From assembly GCA_002067095.1 (NCBI GenBank), contig MVQD01000034.1, forward strand, positions 1 to 46,232: a stretch of DNA of 46,232 nt, in the 5' to 3' direction. The notes under the pieces are model-generated. The model did not search any database and was not told the DNA's origin. It saw nothing but the letters and a program-made list of their open reading frames with translations. Position 1 is the first letter of the stretch, and each line of letters opens with the position of its first letter. Of this stretch, positions 33,911-43,197 are shown piece by piece. The position numbers were made by a program, and so were the translations under genes. The DNA comes from Methanoregulaceae archaeon PtaB.Bin056 (GTDB lineage: Archaea; Halobacteriota; Methanomicrobia; Methanomicrobiales; Methanospirillaceae).

Positions 33911-34417
33911 ATGGAAGATTACCAGGGCCTTGAAGAGGCCACGTTTGCAGCCGGCTGCTTCTGGGGGGTCGAAGCCGCGTTCAGGCAGGTGAAGGGGGTG
34001 GTTGCAACGGAGGTCGGCTACACTGGCGGGACGGTCTTAGATCCGACATACCCGCAGGTCTGTTCCGGCAAAACAGGCCACGCGGAGGCCGTGAAGGTGG
34101 TCTTTGACCCAAAAGTCGTCACGTATGATCACCTTCTCGATATCTTCTGGGAGATACACGACCCCACGCAGGTGAACCGCCAGGGGCCTGATGTTGGGAC
34201 CAATTACCGCTCAGCCATCTTCTACCATTCCCCAGGTCAGAAGGCTGCGGCAGAGGCATCTCGTGAACGGCTCCAGCGCTCCGGGAAGTTTGGGCGGCTT
34301 TCAATCGCAACCGAGATCGTCCCGGCAAGCCGCTTCTGGAAAGCCGAGGAGTACCACCAGCAATACTACGAGAAGTGCGGCCACGGGTATTCTGCGACTG
34401 CCAGGTACTGGGAGTGA
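33911..34417 (+). CDS. msrA: Peptide-methionine (S)-S-oxide reductase
   Basis: Repairs oxidised methionine (the S-sulphoxide form), useful to an oxygen-sensitive methanogen. The 168-residue protein has the active-site motif GCFWG with catalytic Cys16, the substrate pocket segment EVGYTGG and the conserved [39 protein letters not shown] and [10 protein letters not shown]. Length is typical for the single-domain enzyme; no MsrB gene is adjacent. No SD is obvious before the ATG. Confidence 0.95.
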   Translation: MEDYQGLEEATFAAGCFWGVEAAFRQVKGVVATEVGYTGGTVLDPTYPQVCSGKTGHAEAVKVVFDPKVVTYDHLLDIFWEIHDPTQVNRQGPDVGTNYRSAIFYHSPGQKAAAEASRERLQRSGKFGRLSIATEIVPASRFWKAEEYHQQYYEKCGHGYSATARYWE

Positions 34418-34451
34418 CGCCGGGCTGCGCACGCCCCCCTACACCCCCCCC

Positions 34452-36155
34452 TTATCTGGGAGTCGATTTCTTCCTGTAGCCGCCTTCAGGGACCAGGATC
34501 TCGAAGCGGACACCTTTCCCGGGAACACCGGTCTCCGCGATGCTGATGCCGGTAATCGAGAGGATCTGGCTGGTAAGAAACATCCCGAGTCCCCTCTGAG
34601 GCGTGATCTCCTGGTCGAAGAGATGCTCTTTGATATCCGCCGGGATTCCCACGCCGTCGTCCTCGTAGAGGATCATCAGCCCTTTTTTGGTCTCCTGTGC
34701 CGAGACCCTGATGGCTTTCAATCCCTCCCCGCCATGCTTGAGTGAGTTCTCAAAAAGATTGTAAAATACCTTCTCGAAGAGGGGATCGGCAAATATCTCA
34801 TACACGATCCCTTCTTCCATGACCTGGAGGTGTTCAAGCGGAAGGGCGCCCCGCGCCCGCGTGATCGCCAGACCAATATCCTGCCATGTGGCACTCTTCA
34901 CTCCCATGTCCTGGTAGTCCTTCGTGAAGTTGATCTGGCGCTCGATGTTGGTTGTCACCTTCTTTGCCTTCTCAAGGAAGTTTCGCTGCTGTTGATTGTC
35001 TGCATCGGGGTCCCCTGCAAGTTCGAGGTACCCTTTCAGCGCCAGCAGCTGGTTGAGGATGTCATGGCGGGTGATGCTGTTCAGTAAATTGAGTTTCTGG
35101 TTTGCCCGCAGGAGTGCTTTTTCTGCCTGTTTCCGCTCGGTGATATCCTCAATTGTGGCAATTGCACCCGAATACTCGTTGTTGTCTGAGAAGATGGGAT
35201 GCGCGAGGATTCTGACAGAAGAGACCTTTCCCGTCGAAAGCGACCGGTACTCTCCCTCGTAATAGGTGGGTTTTCCCTTTGGGATATCCCGCAGTGCGGC
35301 ACTCAATCCGGGGTCCTGGAGCTGGGTATGGATGTGAATGCCGGTCATTTCGTCCGGCGTCATCCCAAGGATCTCCCCGCACTTCTGGTTGGCCATGACG
35401 ATCGTGCCGTCCCTGTCCACCTGGACAACGCCTACCGGCGAACGGGTGAAGAGGAGGCGGTAGCGAGCTTCGCTCTCCTGAATGGCTTTTTGAGACGAGG
35501 AGAGGATCTCGCGTTCTTTTTCGTTGCGTTCGAGTATGACGAGGAACGAGAGTGTCAGGATAAGGACCATCCCTGTCCCGAGAATTGGTGGGAGTGCCGC
35601 GCCAAGAAGGATCAAGACCCAGTTATTCGCATCAACGTCAAGCCCGAAAATTCCATAGAGATCTCCTGTGTCGGGATCCTTGACCGGGATAAATGCGGTG
35701 ATCCATGTTCCCCAGCGATCAGTATCCGGGCCGGCCGTCATCTCTTTTCCGGATGTGAATGCCTCGATGGTGTAAACCGTCGCTTCGCTATAGATCTGTC
35801 CCGGGGGCGAATAGTCCTTTGAGTCGGGAGACTCGGAATCGACAAAGAAGAAGATCTCTCCATCGTCGTTCATCCCCATGAGGTAGGCGAACCGGACCTG
35901 CCTGTCAGCCGCAACCACCCCCTCCATCGTGCGCTTCATGTGAAGGTACACGGAAGAGTCCAGGTCTGCCTCTGACCCGGAAAGTGCCTCAATATCTTTA
36001 TAATCCAGGCAATTCGCCGCAATCTTCGCTTTTATGAGGAGGTTGTTCCGCTGGATATAGTCCTCGGTCTGCACATTCCATGCCGTGAGGAGAGCCCCCG
36101 TGATCAGGACCAGGATACATGCAACCTTCAGCCACCAGCGGAAATCGTGCGACAT
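34452..36155 (-). CDS. Membrane sensor histidine kinase with PAS domain
   Basis: A 567-residue two-helix membrane kinase. Helix 1 spans about 8-28 and helix 2 about 195-222; between them is an extracytoplasmic sensor domain of cache-like type, marked by RFAYLMGMNDDGEIFFFVDSES, SPPGQIYSEA and DRWGTWITAFIPV. A PAS domain (about 245-350) follows. The phospho-acceptor His364 is in SITRHDILNQL; the ATPase domain has ENSLKHGG, DDGVGIP and GLGMF. The C-terminal block ending GVRFEILVPEGGYR closely matches the kinases at 6820 and 36779, so the three are paralogues. I chose the start at 36155, which gives a short positively balanced N-terminus before helix 1. No response regulator gene is nearby. Confidence 0.9.
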   Translation of the reverse strand: MSHDFRWWLKVACILVLITGALLTAWNVQTEDYIQRNNLLIKAKIAANCLDYKDIEALSGSEADLDSSVYLHMKRTMEGVVAADRQVRFAYLMGMNDDGEIFFFVDSESPDSKDYSPPGQIYSEATVYTIEAFTSGKEMTAGPDTDRWGTWITAFIPVKDPDTGDLYGIFGLDVDANNWVLILLGAALPPILGTGMVLILTLSFLVILERNEKEREILSSSQKAIQESEARYRLLFTRSPVGVVQVDRDGTIVMANQKCGEILGMTPDEMTGIHIHTQLQDPGLSAALRDIPKGKPTYYEGEYRSLSTGKVSSVRILAHPIFSDNNEYSGAIATIEDITERKQAEKALLRANQKLNLLNSITRHDILNQLLALKGYLELAGDPDADNQQQRNFLEKAKKVTTNIERQINFTKDYQDMGVKSATWQDIGLAITRARGALPLEHLQVMEEGIVYEIFADPLFEKVFYNLFENSLKHGGEGLKAIRVSAQETKKGLMILYEDDGVGIPADIKEHLFDQEITPQRGLGMFLTSQILSITGISIAETGVPGKGVRFEILVPEGGYRKKSTPR

Positions 36156-36334
36156 TGGGTATAACAGATGGATATGAGAGAACACATCTTAAGGCTGGTG
36201 CTTTTCCGGCAATTCCCCCCCGGGCGAAGCGGGGCAACCGGCGGAAATAACAATCGCCGGGCCTGCGGGAATATTTCCGGCATTCCCCGACATCTACCTT
36301 TATTTGGTTCTCCACAGATGCTACCCTGCAGGCA

Positions 36335-36526
36335 ATGAATGACCTCGCTCCCCTCGTCGAAAAAGGCATTGACCGGTACAAAAAGAAGATGCTGCAGATG
36401 TGCCTTGAGTGCCCGCATTATCCCGACAACTGCCCGCCAAGGCGCTGCCCCGTGTACCTTGGGGTCAAAGTATCCCCCTGCTCAACGAGAGCGTCCCTTC
36501 TGAACATCATCAAGGCGCACAAATAA
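36335..36526 (+). CDS. Small Cys-rich protein, 63 aa
   Basis: Unrecognised small protein. A basic helical N-terminus (residues 8-20) leads to a compact motif CLECPHYPDNCPPRRCP (about 23-39) with four Cys and one His, and a further Cys near residue 49. This spacing suggests a zinc or metal site. A TATA-like CTTTATTT near 36298-36305 lies about 35 bases upstream, implying a very short leader; there is no SD. It is divergent from the kinase at 34452. Composition and promoter favour a real gene, but small size keeps the confidence moderate. Confidence 0.55.
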   Translation: MNDLAPLVEKGIDRYKKKMLQMCLECPHYPDNCPPRRCPVYLGVKVSPCSTRASLLNIIKAHK

Positions 36527-36778
36527 AAGCCTGGAAATCGCGCAATCCGACGTGTCCCGCACACCGAAAGGAGAGGCGCATGAAGGCCTGTGGTGGTGCC
36601 GGCTTCCATGAGCAACACATCGCGCCCGGCTCCTCTGTCCCGCGCGATTCTTCCGTAATACACCCCGGTGCCGGATGCCTGTCCGGGAAGAGGGAGGAAG
36701 GAAATGGCCCCCGCCCCACGCAACGCCCGCACCGTTCCCGTAGTTCCCACTCAAATGCGTCTCAATTATTCAGCCGTT

Positions 36779-38620
36779 TTACTCGGATGGTTCCCGCTTC
36801 ATAGGTTCGACATTTGCCCCTTCCAGCTGTCCACCGGCAAAGGCAAACCGCTCACGGATCGTCGGAGGGAGCTCGTCCTCCCGTATCGAGAAAAAGCCGT
36901 ACTTCCCGTAGAACTCCGTCAGGTTCAGGACCGAGTGCATATAGAGGGGTTCATGGCCGCAGGCCTCGATCAGCGCCCTTACGGTCAGGTGGGCATACCC
37001 GTGCCCGCGGTGTGCGACGGGAGTGAAGACCGCGTCCACCTCGAGGCCGTCGGGATGGCGCCGGCACCGGGCAAGGGAGACCGCGGCTCCCCCTGCAAAT
37101 GCCGCAAATATCCTGTCGGTTGCAGGGTCACCTTTCGTCTGGTGGTAATCCATCCACAGTTCGTCTGCAACTGGAAACTCGGCCGAGAGGAGTTCCCTTC
37201 CAAAGGCCTCCTTGCCCGCGGGGTGAGCGTCCGGTAGAGGGAGAGGAAACGGCGGCGCATCTTCTGATGACCCCTCGATGCGCCAGTTCCCGTCAGGTAT
37301 CCGGATCACAAAACGCGCTCCCTTCCCTGGCCTCCCCACCTCTGAGATGCCCATCCCTGTCACCGAGAGGATCTGCCGGCAGATGAAGAGGCCGAGACCC
37401 GCGTGCCGGCCGGCGTCGTACTCGAATATCGATTCCTTCTTCTCCTCCGGTATGCCGCAGCCGTCGTCCTCCACGATTAGTTCAAGGGCGCCGGGGGTCT
37501 CGCGGTAGGACACGATCAGGTTTTTGGCGGTAAGGCCGTGGCGGATGGCGTTCTCCACCAGGTGAGACATGACGTCGCGGAAGAGGGGGTCAGCGTACAC
37601 CTCGAGGCGTTCTGCCCAGAACCGTACCGAGATGTTCCTGCCGGCCCCGCTCGTGTCTGCCTGCCGGAGCGCCTCCTGTACCCGGATCCATTCCGGGGGG
37701 GACGCACCGAGGTCCTGGTAGGTCTCTGTGAGGAAGATCTGCCGCGCGAGAGTCCATGCCATTCCGCGGACCTTGTCGAGGAAGCCGATCGTACTCGTAT
37801 CCTTGCATTTTTCGGACGCCTCATCCACCGTCTCGATGATCTCGTTCACGGTCCGGTGGAGGTGATCAGAAGAGATCCTTGCGAGGAGGGAGAGCTTCTC
37901 GTTGGCCGTCCGCAGGGCTTCTTCCGCGTTCACCATCCCGGTTATATCCACGCCGGTGATGATGGCGCGGTTGCCGGGAAGCGCGGCAATCGAGAAGAGA
38001 ACATGCTGAACGCTCCCGTCCGGGGTTGTCACCACGGCCCGCTCCGCGTAGATCCTCCCCTCGGCAGCGAGTCGCTGGAAGAGCGCCCGCTCAACGTCTT
38101 CCGACAGGAACGCCGTGAGTGGCGCCCCCCTGAGGGATGCGATCTCCCGCCCCAGGAGGCGTGAGGCGTTCCAGTTCACTTCTTCAACGATCCACCTCCC
38201 TTCAATCTGCCGTGCAAGAATACTTCCCGCTTCCGAGTTGTCGAAGAGACCGCGGTAACGGTCTTCCTGCTCCCGGAGCCTCCCTGAGAGCATGGCTATC
38301 AGCCAGCCTATCAGGACGACGACACACACCCGGATAAGGGCCTCGATGAAGAGAGGGGTTCCCGTTCCGCTTACGAGCAGGACGAGGAGGAGATACCCCC
38401 CTCCAATCCCTGCGGAGATTGCGATACCATGCCGGGGGAAACGATAGGCACCGATGACCACCGGGATGTAGAGGAGGTGAGGGAAGACAATGGTGATACC
38501 AAAAAAGAGGCCGACGAGGTTGAGGAGGAGTGCGGCTCCCGTGGTGACAATGAGCGCCGCGTTCCAGGCGCCGTCCCTGCCATCGAAGAGATTCGGCGCC
38601 TTCATGGAGAGTTCTCCCAT
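36779..38620 (-). CDS. Sensor histidine kinase fused to GNAT acetyltransferase
   Basis: A 613-residue protein in one uninterrupted frame. About four membrane helices (residues about 15-115) are followed by a single PAS domain (about 122-235), a dimerisation region, an ATPase domain (ENAIRHG, DDGCGIP, GLGLF; about 330-448) and a C-terminal N-acetyltransferase-like domain (about 480-605) with the acetyl-CoA motif VFTPVAHRGHGYA and LTEFYGKYGFFSI. In the aligned phospho-acceptor region its paralogues read ITRHD, whereas this one reads ISSDH (Asp252-His253), so the normal His position is Asp. The start at 38620 has GGAG 8 bases upstream; an ATG at 38605 with GGGAG is equally possible. It may be a sensor that controls acetylation directly. 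Confidence 0.87.
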   Translation of the reverse strand: MGELSMKAPNLFDGRDGAWNAALIVTTGAALLLNLVGLFFGITIVFPHLLYIPVVIGAYRFPRHGIAISAGIGGGYLLLVLLVSGTGTPLFIEALIRVCVVVLIGWLIAMLSGRLREQEDRYRGLFDNSEAGSILARQIEGRWIVEEVNWNASRLLGREIASLRGAPLTAFLSEDVERALFQRLAAEGRIYAERAVVTTPDGSVQHVLFSIAALPGNRAIITGVDITGMVNAEEALRTANEKLSLLARISSDHLHRTVNEIIETVDEASEKCKDTSTIGFLDKVRGMAWTLARQIFLTETYQDLGASPPEWIRVQEALRQADTSGAGRNISVRFWAERLEVYADPLFRDVMSHLVENAIRHGLTAKNLIVSYRETPGALELIVEDDGCGIPEEKKESIFEYDAGRHAGLGLFICRQILSVTGMGISEVGRPGKGARFVIRIPDGNWRIEGSSEDAPPFPLPLPDAHPAGKEAFGRELLSAEFPVADELWMDYHQTKGDPATDRIFAAFAGGAAVSLARCRRHPDGLEVDAVFTPVAHRGHGYAHLTVRALIEACGHEPLYMHSVLNLTEFYGKYGFFSIREDELPPTIRERFAFAGGQLEGANVEPMKREPSE

Positions 38621-38856
38621 ACGGATTCTCCGGGCCCACAACGCATCTTTTTGGCTCGCAACCAAAGGGGCTCGTTCCAGGTACCCGGCTCGTCCTTGCG
38701 ATCTGTTCCTGCCATGCTCACAAAGAGACGGGAGCATGAGTATTTGTACTTGTCCATTTATCTCTTCGCGAATGGGGGGGGAAGAGAGGCCCGGCTCTCC
38801 TGCGAACCTCATTTTGGCCGTGCAGGAGACGAAGTGTATGCCCGTCGGGAGCCCCT

Positions 38857-39354
38857 TTACCCCCTCTTGTACCCGAACCGACGGAGCAGATCCACGCGTT
38901 CCTGCACGTCCTGCCGGGATTCAACCCCCTTTGGCGACGATCCGTCGACGACTCCCATGATCCCCCTCCCAAGCGGACTCTCTGCGACGATCACGTCGAC
39001 GGGATTCGCAGTTGCACAGAAGATCGTGCAGACCTCCTGTATCGCCTTCACCGCGTTCAGGACGTTGATGGGATAGCAGTCCCGCATGCAGATCAGGAAC
39101 GAGTGCCCTGCCCCTATCGCCAATGCGCCCTCCACTGCCAGGGCCACGAGCTTCTCGTCGTTCCCCTCACGGCGCACCAGGCAGTCCGCGGAAGCCTCGC
39201 AGAACGCGATCCCGAAGCGTGCTCCCGGGACAGACCCTGCCATGGCCTCGTACAGGTCTTCGACGGTCTTGATGAAGTGGGACTGGCCGAGGATGATGTT
39301 CACGTCTTCTGGTTTCTCCAGCCTTACGCGGACAAACGAGATATCGCCAGACAT
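38857..39354 (-). CDS. Adenosine-specific kinase family protein
   Basis: A 165-residue protein of the family PF04008, described as adenosine-specific kinase and found mostly in archaea and thermophiles. It has the conserved blocks NIILGQSHFIKTVEDLYEAM, GARFGIAFCEAS, LVRREGND, AIGAGHSFLI, YPINVLNAVKAIQEVCTIFCATANPVDVIVAE and GIMGVVDGSSPKGVE. The physiological role is poorly known; ATP binding and adenosine phosphorylation rest on work on a family member. It is divergent from the SpoIIE phosphatase gene, with about 160 bases between starts. Confidence 0.9.
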   Translation of the reverse strand: MSGDISFVRVRLEKPEDVNIILGQSHFIKTVEDLYEAMAGSVPGARFGIAFCEASADCLVRREGNDEKLVALAVEGALAIGAGHSFLICMRDCYPINVLNAVKAIQEVCTIFCATANPVDVIVAESPLGRGIMGVVDGSSPKGVESRQDVQERVDLLRRFGYKRG

Positions 39355-39515
39355 GTATGATCAGGCTGAGTGATGGGCATCACGGAAAAAAAGCATTGCC
39401 GGCCCCGCATACTTTTTCGAGCCGGATGCCCTGGAAGCTGGATCCCTGCAGGAGACACAGGGACGTCCCGCTCAAACCGGCTGGCTTATTCCCTCCCGGG
39501 ACAGACGTGATCCCG

Positions 39516-41657
39516 ATGGCCGGCGAGGAAGCGGACAGGAGACGGTTCCGGTTCTCGGTAAAGACCAAGATCCTCCTCGTATTCCTGGCCCTGTCTGTCG
39601 GCGCACTGCTTGCCACCGGTATCCTCGCATTTGTCCAGATCGGTGATGTGAGCAGGTATGCAGTGGAGAGCAGCAGTGCACTCGGCGATCGCGCCGTCGA
39701 GGACAGCACCGCGGCAATGGAGAGGGATGCACGGGAATCGCTGCTGCTGCTGGCACGCGACCAGGCGTCTATCAGCAACATCATATTCGACCGCTTTTCC
39801 GGTGAGATAGAGATGATGGCGCACTATGCGCGTGAGATTCAGGCAGATCCTGCGCGGGTGCGGCCCCGACACTTCTATCTCCAGGACGAGGAGCCACAAG
39901 ACCCCGCCTCGACCACCGTCCTCTTCCTCTCGCCGGGAGTGGAGAACGATATTCCCCTCGAGGAGCGCGACGCCGCCGGGATGATGACCGATATCTTCAT
40001 CCCGCTCTTTGCATCTGACAGGAACCTTGCCGCGGTCTACGTCGGGACCGACAGCGGAATGGCATTCATCTATCCGTGGTTCACCGGCATGGATGCAAGC
40101 TTTGATCCCCGGTTGAGGGGATGGTTCCGGCAGGCAAAGGAGACCGGCGCAAAGACCTGGTCAGAGCCTTACGTCGACCTCCTCGGCCATGGCCTGATGA
40201 TGACCTGCTCGATCCCGGTCTCAGACCCCAAGAGAGGATGGTTCTGGGTAATAGGGGCTGACGTGACCATCGAGACCATCAACCAGAACATCATCGGGAC
40301 TCAGGTTGGCGATTCAGGATATGCGATGCTCATCGACCAGCACGGAAACGTCATCACGAGGCCGGGCCTCTCATCGGGCGACATGCGCTGGGACGAGTCA
40401 TTCGTGACCGAGAACCTCCTCGAGAGCGGAAATGCCGGTCTCGTCGAAGTCGCAAGGGAGATGACGGCCGGCAGGGAGGGTGTCGCGAGGGTCAGCTTCG
40501 AAGGGGGGGACCGTTTTATCGCCTATGCACCCGTGAAGAGCGTGAACTGGAGTGTGGGTGTGGTGATGCCTGTCGATGAGGTGATTGCACCCGCACTCTC
40601 GACCCGGCAAATCATACTCGGCGCATCCTTTGAGACGGCATCGCATATCACCCGTCAGCAGGAGCAGCTGAGGACCACCTTTACCGGCATATTCCTCATC
40701 CTCATCGTCGTGGTGATCGTCCTCTCACTTGTCTTTTCACGATACCTCACCCGGCCTCTCGAAGACCTGAAGAGGGGGTCAGAAGCCTTCGGGAAGGGAG
40801 ACCTGGACTACCGGGTGGAGGCGCACACCGGAGATGAGTTCGAGGACCTCGCAGTCTCTTTCAACCGTATGGCGAAGGACCTAAAAGAGCATATCCGGTC
40901 TCTTCGCCTCACCACTGCCGAGAAGGAACGGATACAGAAGGAGCTTGAGATCGCGAGGGGTATCCAGCAGAGTTTCCTCCCCGAATCGGCGCCGCACATA
41001 CCCGGGATAGACCTTGAAGGGGTGAATCTCCCGGCAGCCGAGGTCGGAGGGGACTTCTATGACTTCATCCCGGTAGGGAGCACGAGCTGGGGCCTCGTCA
41101 TTGCAGATGTCTCCGGGAAGGGTGTCCCCGCCGCCCTCTTCATGGCACTCTCGCGAACCCTCATCAGGGCGAGCGCATCACGGAATCCGGACCCTGTGGC
41201 CTCAATACGCGAGGCGAACCGCTCGATTTACCTTGACTCAAAGACCAGCATGTTCGTCACCCTGTTCTATGCAATCCTCGACATCCGGAAAAAGACCATT
41301 ACCTTCGTGAATGCCGGGCATAATCCCCCGCTCCTCCTCGCGTCGGGAAGCGAGGGCATCACCCTCCTGAAGGCAAGGGGCATCGCACTCGGGGTGATCG
41401 ACGAGGTCGATCTCGAGCCGGTCGAGGTTGCGCTCTCCCCGGGCGATGTCATGGTCCTCTATACTGACGGGGTGACGGAGGCGACGAACGAACGCGACGA
41501 GGAGTACGGGGTGGAACGGCTCTCCTCACTCGTAACGGCTTCGACGGGGCTTTCGGCAAAGGAGATCATCAATGCAATCGTCAGAGACGTCACTGCGTTC
41601 GCAGGCTCGCGGCCGCAGTTCGACGATATCACCCTGATGGTGCTGAAGGTGAAGTGA
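39516..41657 (+). CDS. Membrane cache-HAMP-SpoIIE phosphatase
   Basis: A 713-residue signalling protein that would dephosphorylate a serine/threonine-phosphorylated partner in response to an external ligand. Helix 1 spans about 13-36; a long double-cache extracytoplasmic domain (about 60-380) includes YPWFTGMDASFDPRLRGWF and KTWSEPYVD; helix 2 spans about 390-412; a HAMP unit (SRYLTRPLEDLKRGSEAFGKGDLDYRV) and coiled coil lead to a SpoIIE/PP2C domain (about 490-713). Its metal Asp residues are in EVGGDFYDF, IADVSGKG, LYTDGVTEA and DDITLMV. No anti-sigma-like kinase or STAS antagonist gene is beside it, so the target is unknown. The ATG at 39516 was chosen because the first membrane helix begins soon after. 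Confidence 0.92.
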   Translation: MAGEEADRRRFRFSVKTKILLVFLALSVGALLATGILAFVQIGDVSRYAVESSSALGDRAVEDSTAAMERDARESLLLLARDQASISNIIFDRFSGEIEMMAHYAREIQADPARVRPRHFYLQDEEPQDPASTTVLFLSPGVENDIPLEERDAAGMMTDIFIPLFASDRNLAAVYVGTDSGMAFIYPWFTGMDASFDPRLRGWFRQAKETGAKTWSEPYVDLLGHGLMMTCSIPVSDPKRGWFWVIGADVTIETINQNIIGTQVGDSGYAMLIDQHGNVITRPGLSSGDMRWDESFVTENLLESGNAGLVEVAREMTAGREGVARVSFEGGDRFIAYAPVKSVNWSVGVVMPVDEVIAPALSTRQIILGASFETASHITRQQEQLRTTFTGIFLILIVVVIVLSLVFSRYLTRPLEDLKRGSEAFGKGDLDYRVEAHTGDEFEDLAVSFNRMAKDLKEHIRSLRLTTAEKERIQKELEIARGIQQSFLPESAPHIPGIDLEGVNLPAAEVGGDFYDFIPVGSTSWGLVIADVSGKGVPAALFMALSRTLIRASASRNPDPVASIREANRSIYLDSKTSMFVTLFYAILDIRKKTITFVNAGHNPPLLLASGSEGITLLKARGIALGVIDEVDLEPVEVALSPGDVMVLYTDGVTEATNERDEEYGVERLSSLVTASTGLSAKEIINAIVRDVTAFAGSRPQFDDITLMVLKVK

Positions 41658-41688
41658 GGGAGGAGAAAGTATCCCTGATCCGACGCCT

Positions 41689-41994
41689 CTATTCGCGAAT
41701 GTCCAGTGTCATCTCGATTCCGCCAATCCAGCCGGCGATCACGTTATAAACAAACGCCACCACAAGTCCCATCACAAAGAAGATGACCACCCCGATGATA
41801 ATCATCAAAAAAAATCCCATGATGCCCACTCCCATTGGGCCAAGCCCTCCAAGGCCCATCGCGGAAGCTCCGGCACCTATATTGAGCGCAAGTATCGCCC
41901 CCATGAAAAGCCCCCAGATTGCGCCAAATACCGCATATATCTTTGCAACAGACATCGCGCCAATCTCTTTCAGTACAGTCACTCTCTCTGCCAT
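41689..41994 (-). CDS. Small membrane protein, DUF3566-like
   Basis: A 101-residue membrane protein with helices at about 18-40 and 52-85, the latter a long Gly-rich hydrophobic stretch (GLGPMGVGIMGFFLMIIIGVVIFF). The N-terminal VLKEIGAMSVAKIYAVFGAIWGL and the C-terminal YNVIAGWIGGIEMTL are characteristic of archaeal DUF3566-type proteins. Function is unknown. It is convergent with the SpoIIE gene (31 bases apart) and precedes no operon partner on its strand within 80 bases. Confidence 0.78.
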   Translation of the reverse strand: MAERVTVLKEIGAMSVAKIYAVFGAIWGLFMGAILALNIGAGASAMGLGGLGPMGVGIMGFFLMIIIGVVIFFVMGLVVAFVYNVIAGWIGGIEMTLDIRE

Positions 41995-42082
41995 ACAGGA
42001 TCACACTTTCTGAAGTATGCAGGCGTTTACGCCCGACATGAAAAAATTATTGGAGCCTGATATGTGGTGGATACGTGGCAGA

Positions 42083-42682
42083 TCATGCAGCCCCGTTTTT
42101 TCTGACCGGCTGGCTGTGCACGGTCTCCATCCGGCTGATGCTCTCCAGGTCGAGAGAGAGCAGGCGATCGATGGAGAGGGGGGCGTATCCCGTGCACTCG
42201 CAGGAGACATTGATGGTCCTCGTATCGCCGTTGATGAACGGATACCGCGGTACCTTGTTATGGGTATGGCCATGGATTACCCATCCTTTCCATGACGGAG
42301 GGGCATCCCGCGGGTCGTGGACGAGATAGAACTCATACCCGCCATAGGAGAGTGTGGAGTGATGTTTCGCTCCCCGAAGGTCTCTGTCATGGTTCCCCCT
42401 GATGAATACCTTCCTCCCGTTCAGTTCCCGAATCCACTGGTCGGGGCTGCCCCTTATGCTGAAGTCCCCCAGGTGATACACCGTATCGACGGGCCCCACC
42501 ACCTGGTTCCACCGTTGCACGAGGTCCCGGTTCATGTGGCGGAGTGATGAGAACGGGCGGTGACAGTGGCGCAGGATCCTTGCATGGTTCAGGTGGAGGT
42601 CTGAAGCGAGGAATATGGTCCCGCTGCTTCTGCTGCCAGGAGAGATGAGTTCTTTGAGTGAGTGGAGAATGCCTTCGAACAT
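42083..42682 (-). CDS. Metallophosphoesterase
   Basis: Calcineurin-like phosphoesterase of 199 residues. The five metal motifs are present in order: ASDLHLNH (about residue 27), HLGDFS (near 71), GNHDRD (near 97), the His in LVHDPRD (near 121) and VIHGHTHN (near 136). Substrates in this branch are often phosphodiesters or nucleotides, not decided here. I chose the ATG at 42682, close to the first motif; an in-frame ATG at 42751 has a better SD (AGGGA) and would add 23 residues with Cys and Asp. The open frame back to 42868 would overlap the tautomerase gene. It is monocistronic or follows that gene on the same strand. Confidence 0.87.
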   Translation of the reverse strand: MFEGILHSLKELISPGSRSSGTIFLASDLHLNHARILRHCHRPFSSLRHMNRDLVQRWNQVVGPVDTVYHLGDFSIRGSPDQWIRELNGRKVFIRGNHDRDLRGAKHHSTLSYGGYEFYLVHDPRDAPPSWKGWVIHGHTHNKVPRYPFINGDTRTINVSCECTGYAPLSIDRLLSLDLESISRMETVHSQPVRKNGAA

Positions 42683-42833
42683 GGGTGTACGCACTTTGGG
42701 AATGCAATGGCTGCAATCCAGATCAGTGGTATCTCCTGCACGGCTCTTCATGGTATTCCCTGCATTGGAGAGGAGGTGCACGCTTCCGGCGAGGGAATGG
42801 GTGTGGAGATAGATGGGGGCAAGGGGGATATCC

Positions 42834-43025
42834 CTATTTCTGCTGCTCTGAGAGGAGAGTTCCTGCAAGCGCGATGTTCTCCTTGTCGAGCTCGTGGATC
42901 AGGATGGTCACGCGCTCGACCGGCACCTCAAGCACCCGGGTGATCGTCCCGGCGATCTCCTCTGCCATCTGCTTCTTCTGTGCAACTGTCCGTCCCTTTG
43001 CCATGGTGATGGTGACAACCGGCAT
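42834..43025 (-). CDS. 4-oxalocrotonate tautomerase-family protein
   Basis: A 63-residue protein of the 4-oxalocrotonate tautomerase family, small hexameric enzymes that use the N-terminal proline (exposed after loss of Met1) as general base. The sequence begins MPVVTITMAKGRT with Pro2 in place and has the typical KKQMAEEIAGTITRVL helix and VTILIHELDKENIALAG. The true substrate in a methanogen is unknown; aromatic catabolism is not expected. Length is exactly that of the family. It lies 151 bases before the metallophosphoesterase start on the same strand. Confidence 0.88.
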   Translation of the reverse strand: MPVVTITMAKGRTVAQKKQMAEEIAGTITRVLEVPVERVTILIHELDKENIALAGTLLSEQQK

Positions 43026-43197
43026 ACCAGCAATTATGGGAGGTATCCAAGATAAGCACGGCAGATCCGGGTCAAAGCCGCAATCCCCCCCGCGTGTGGG
43101 TCGGAGGAGAAACTCCCCTATGCAGTACGCCGCCTTTGCCTGCCGGAAGGGTGCCCCTTCCCCTGCGTCGCAGGGCAGGACGTCCGGTGCCCGCCAC

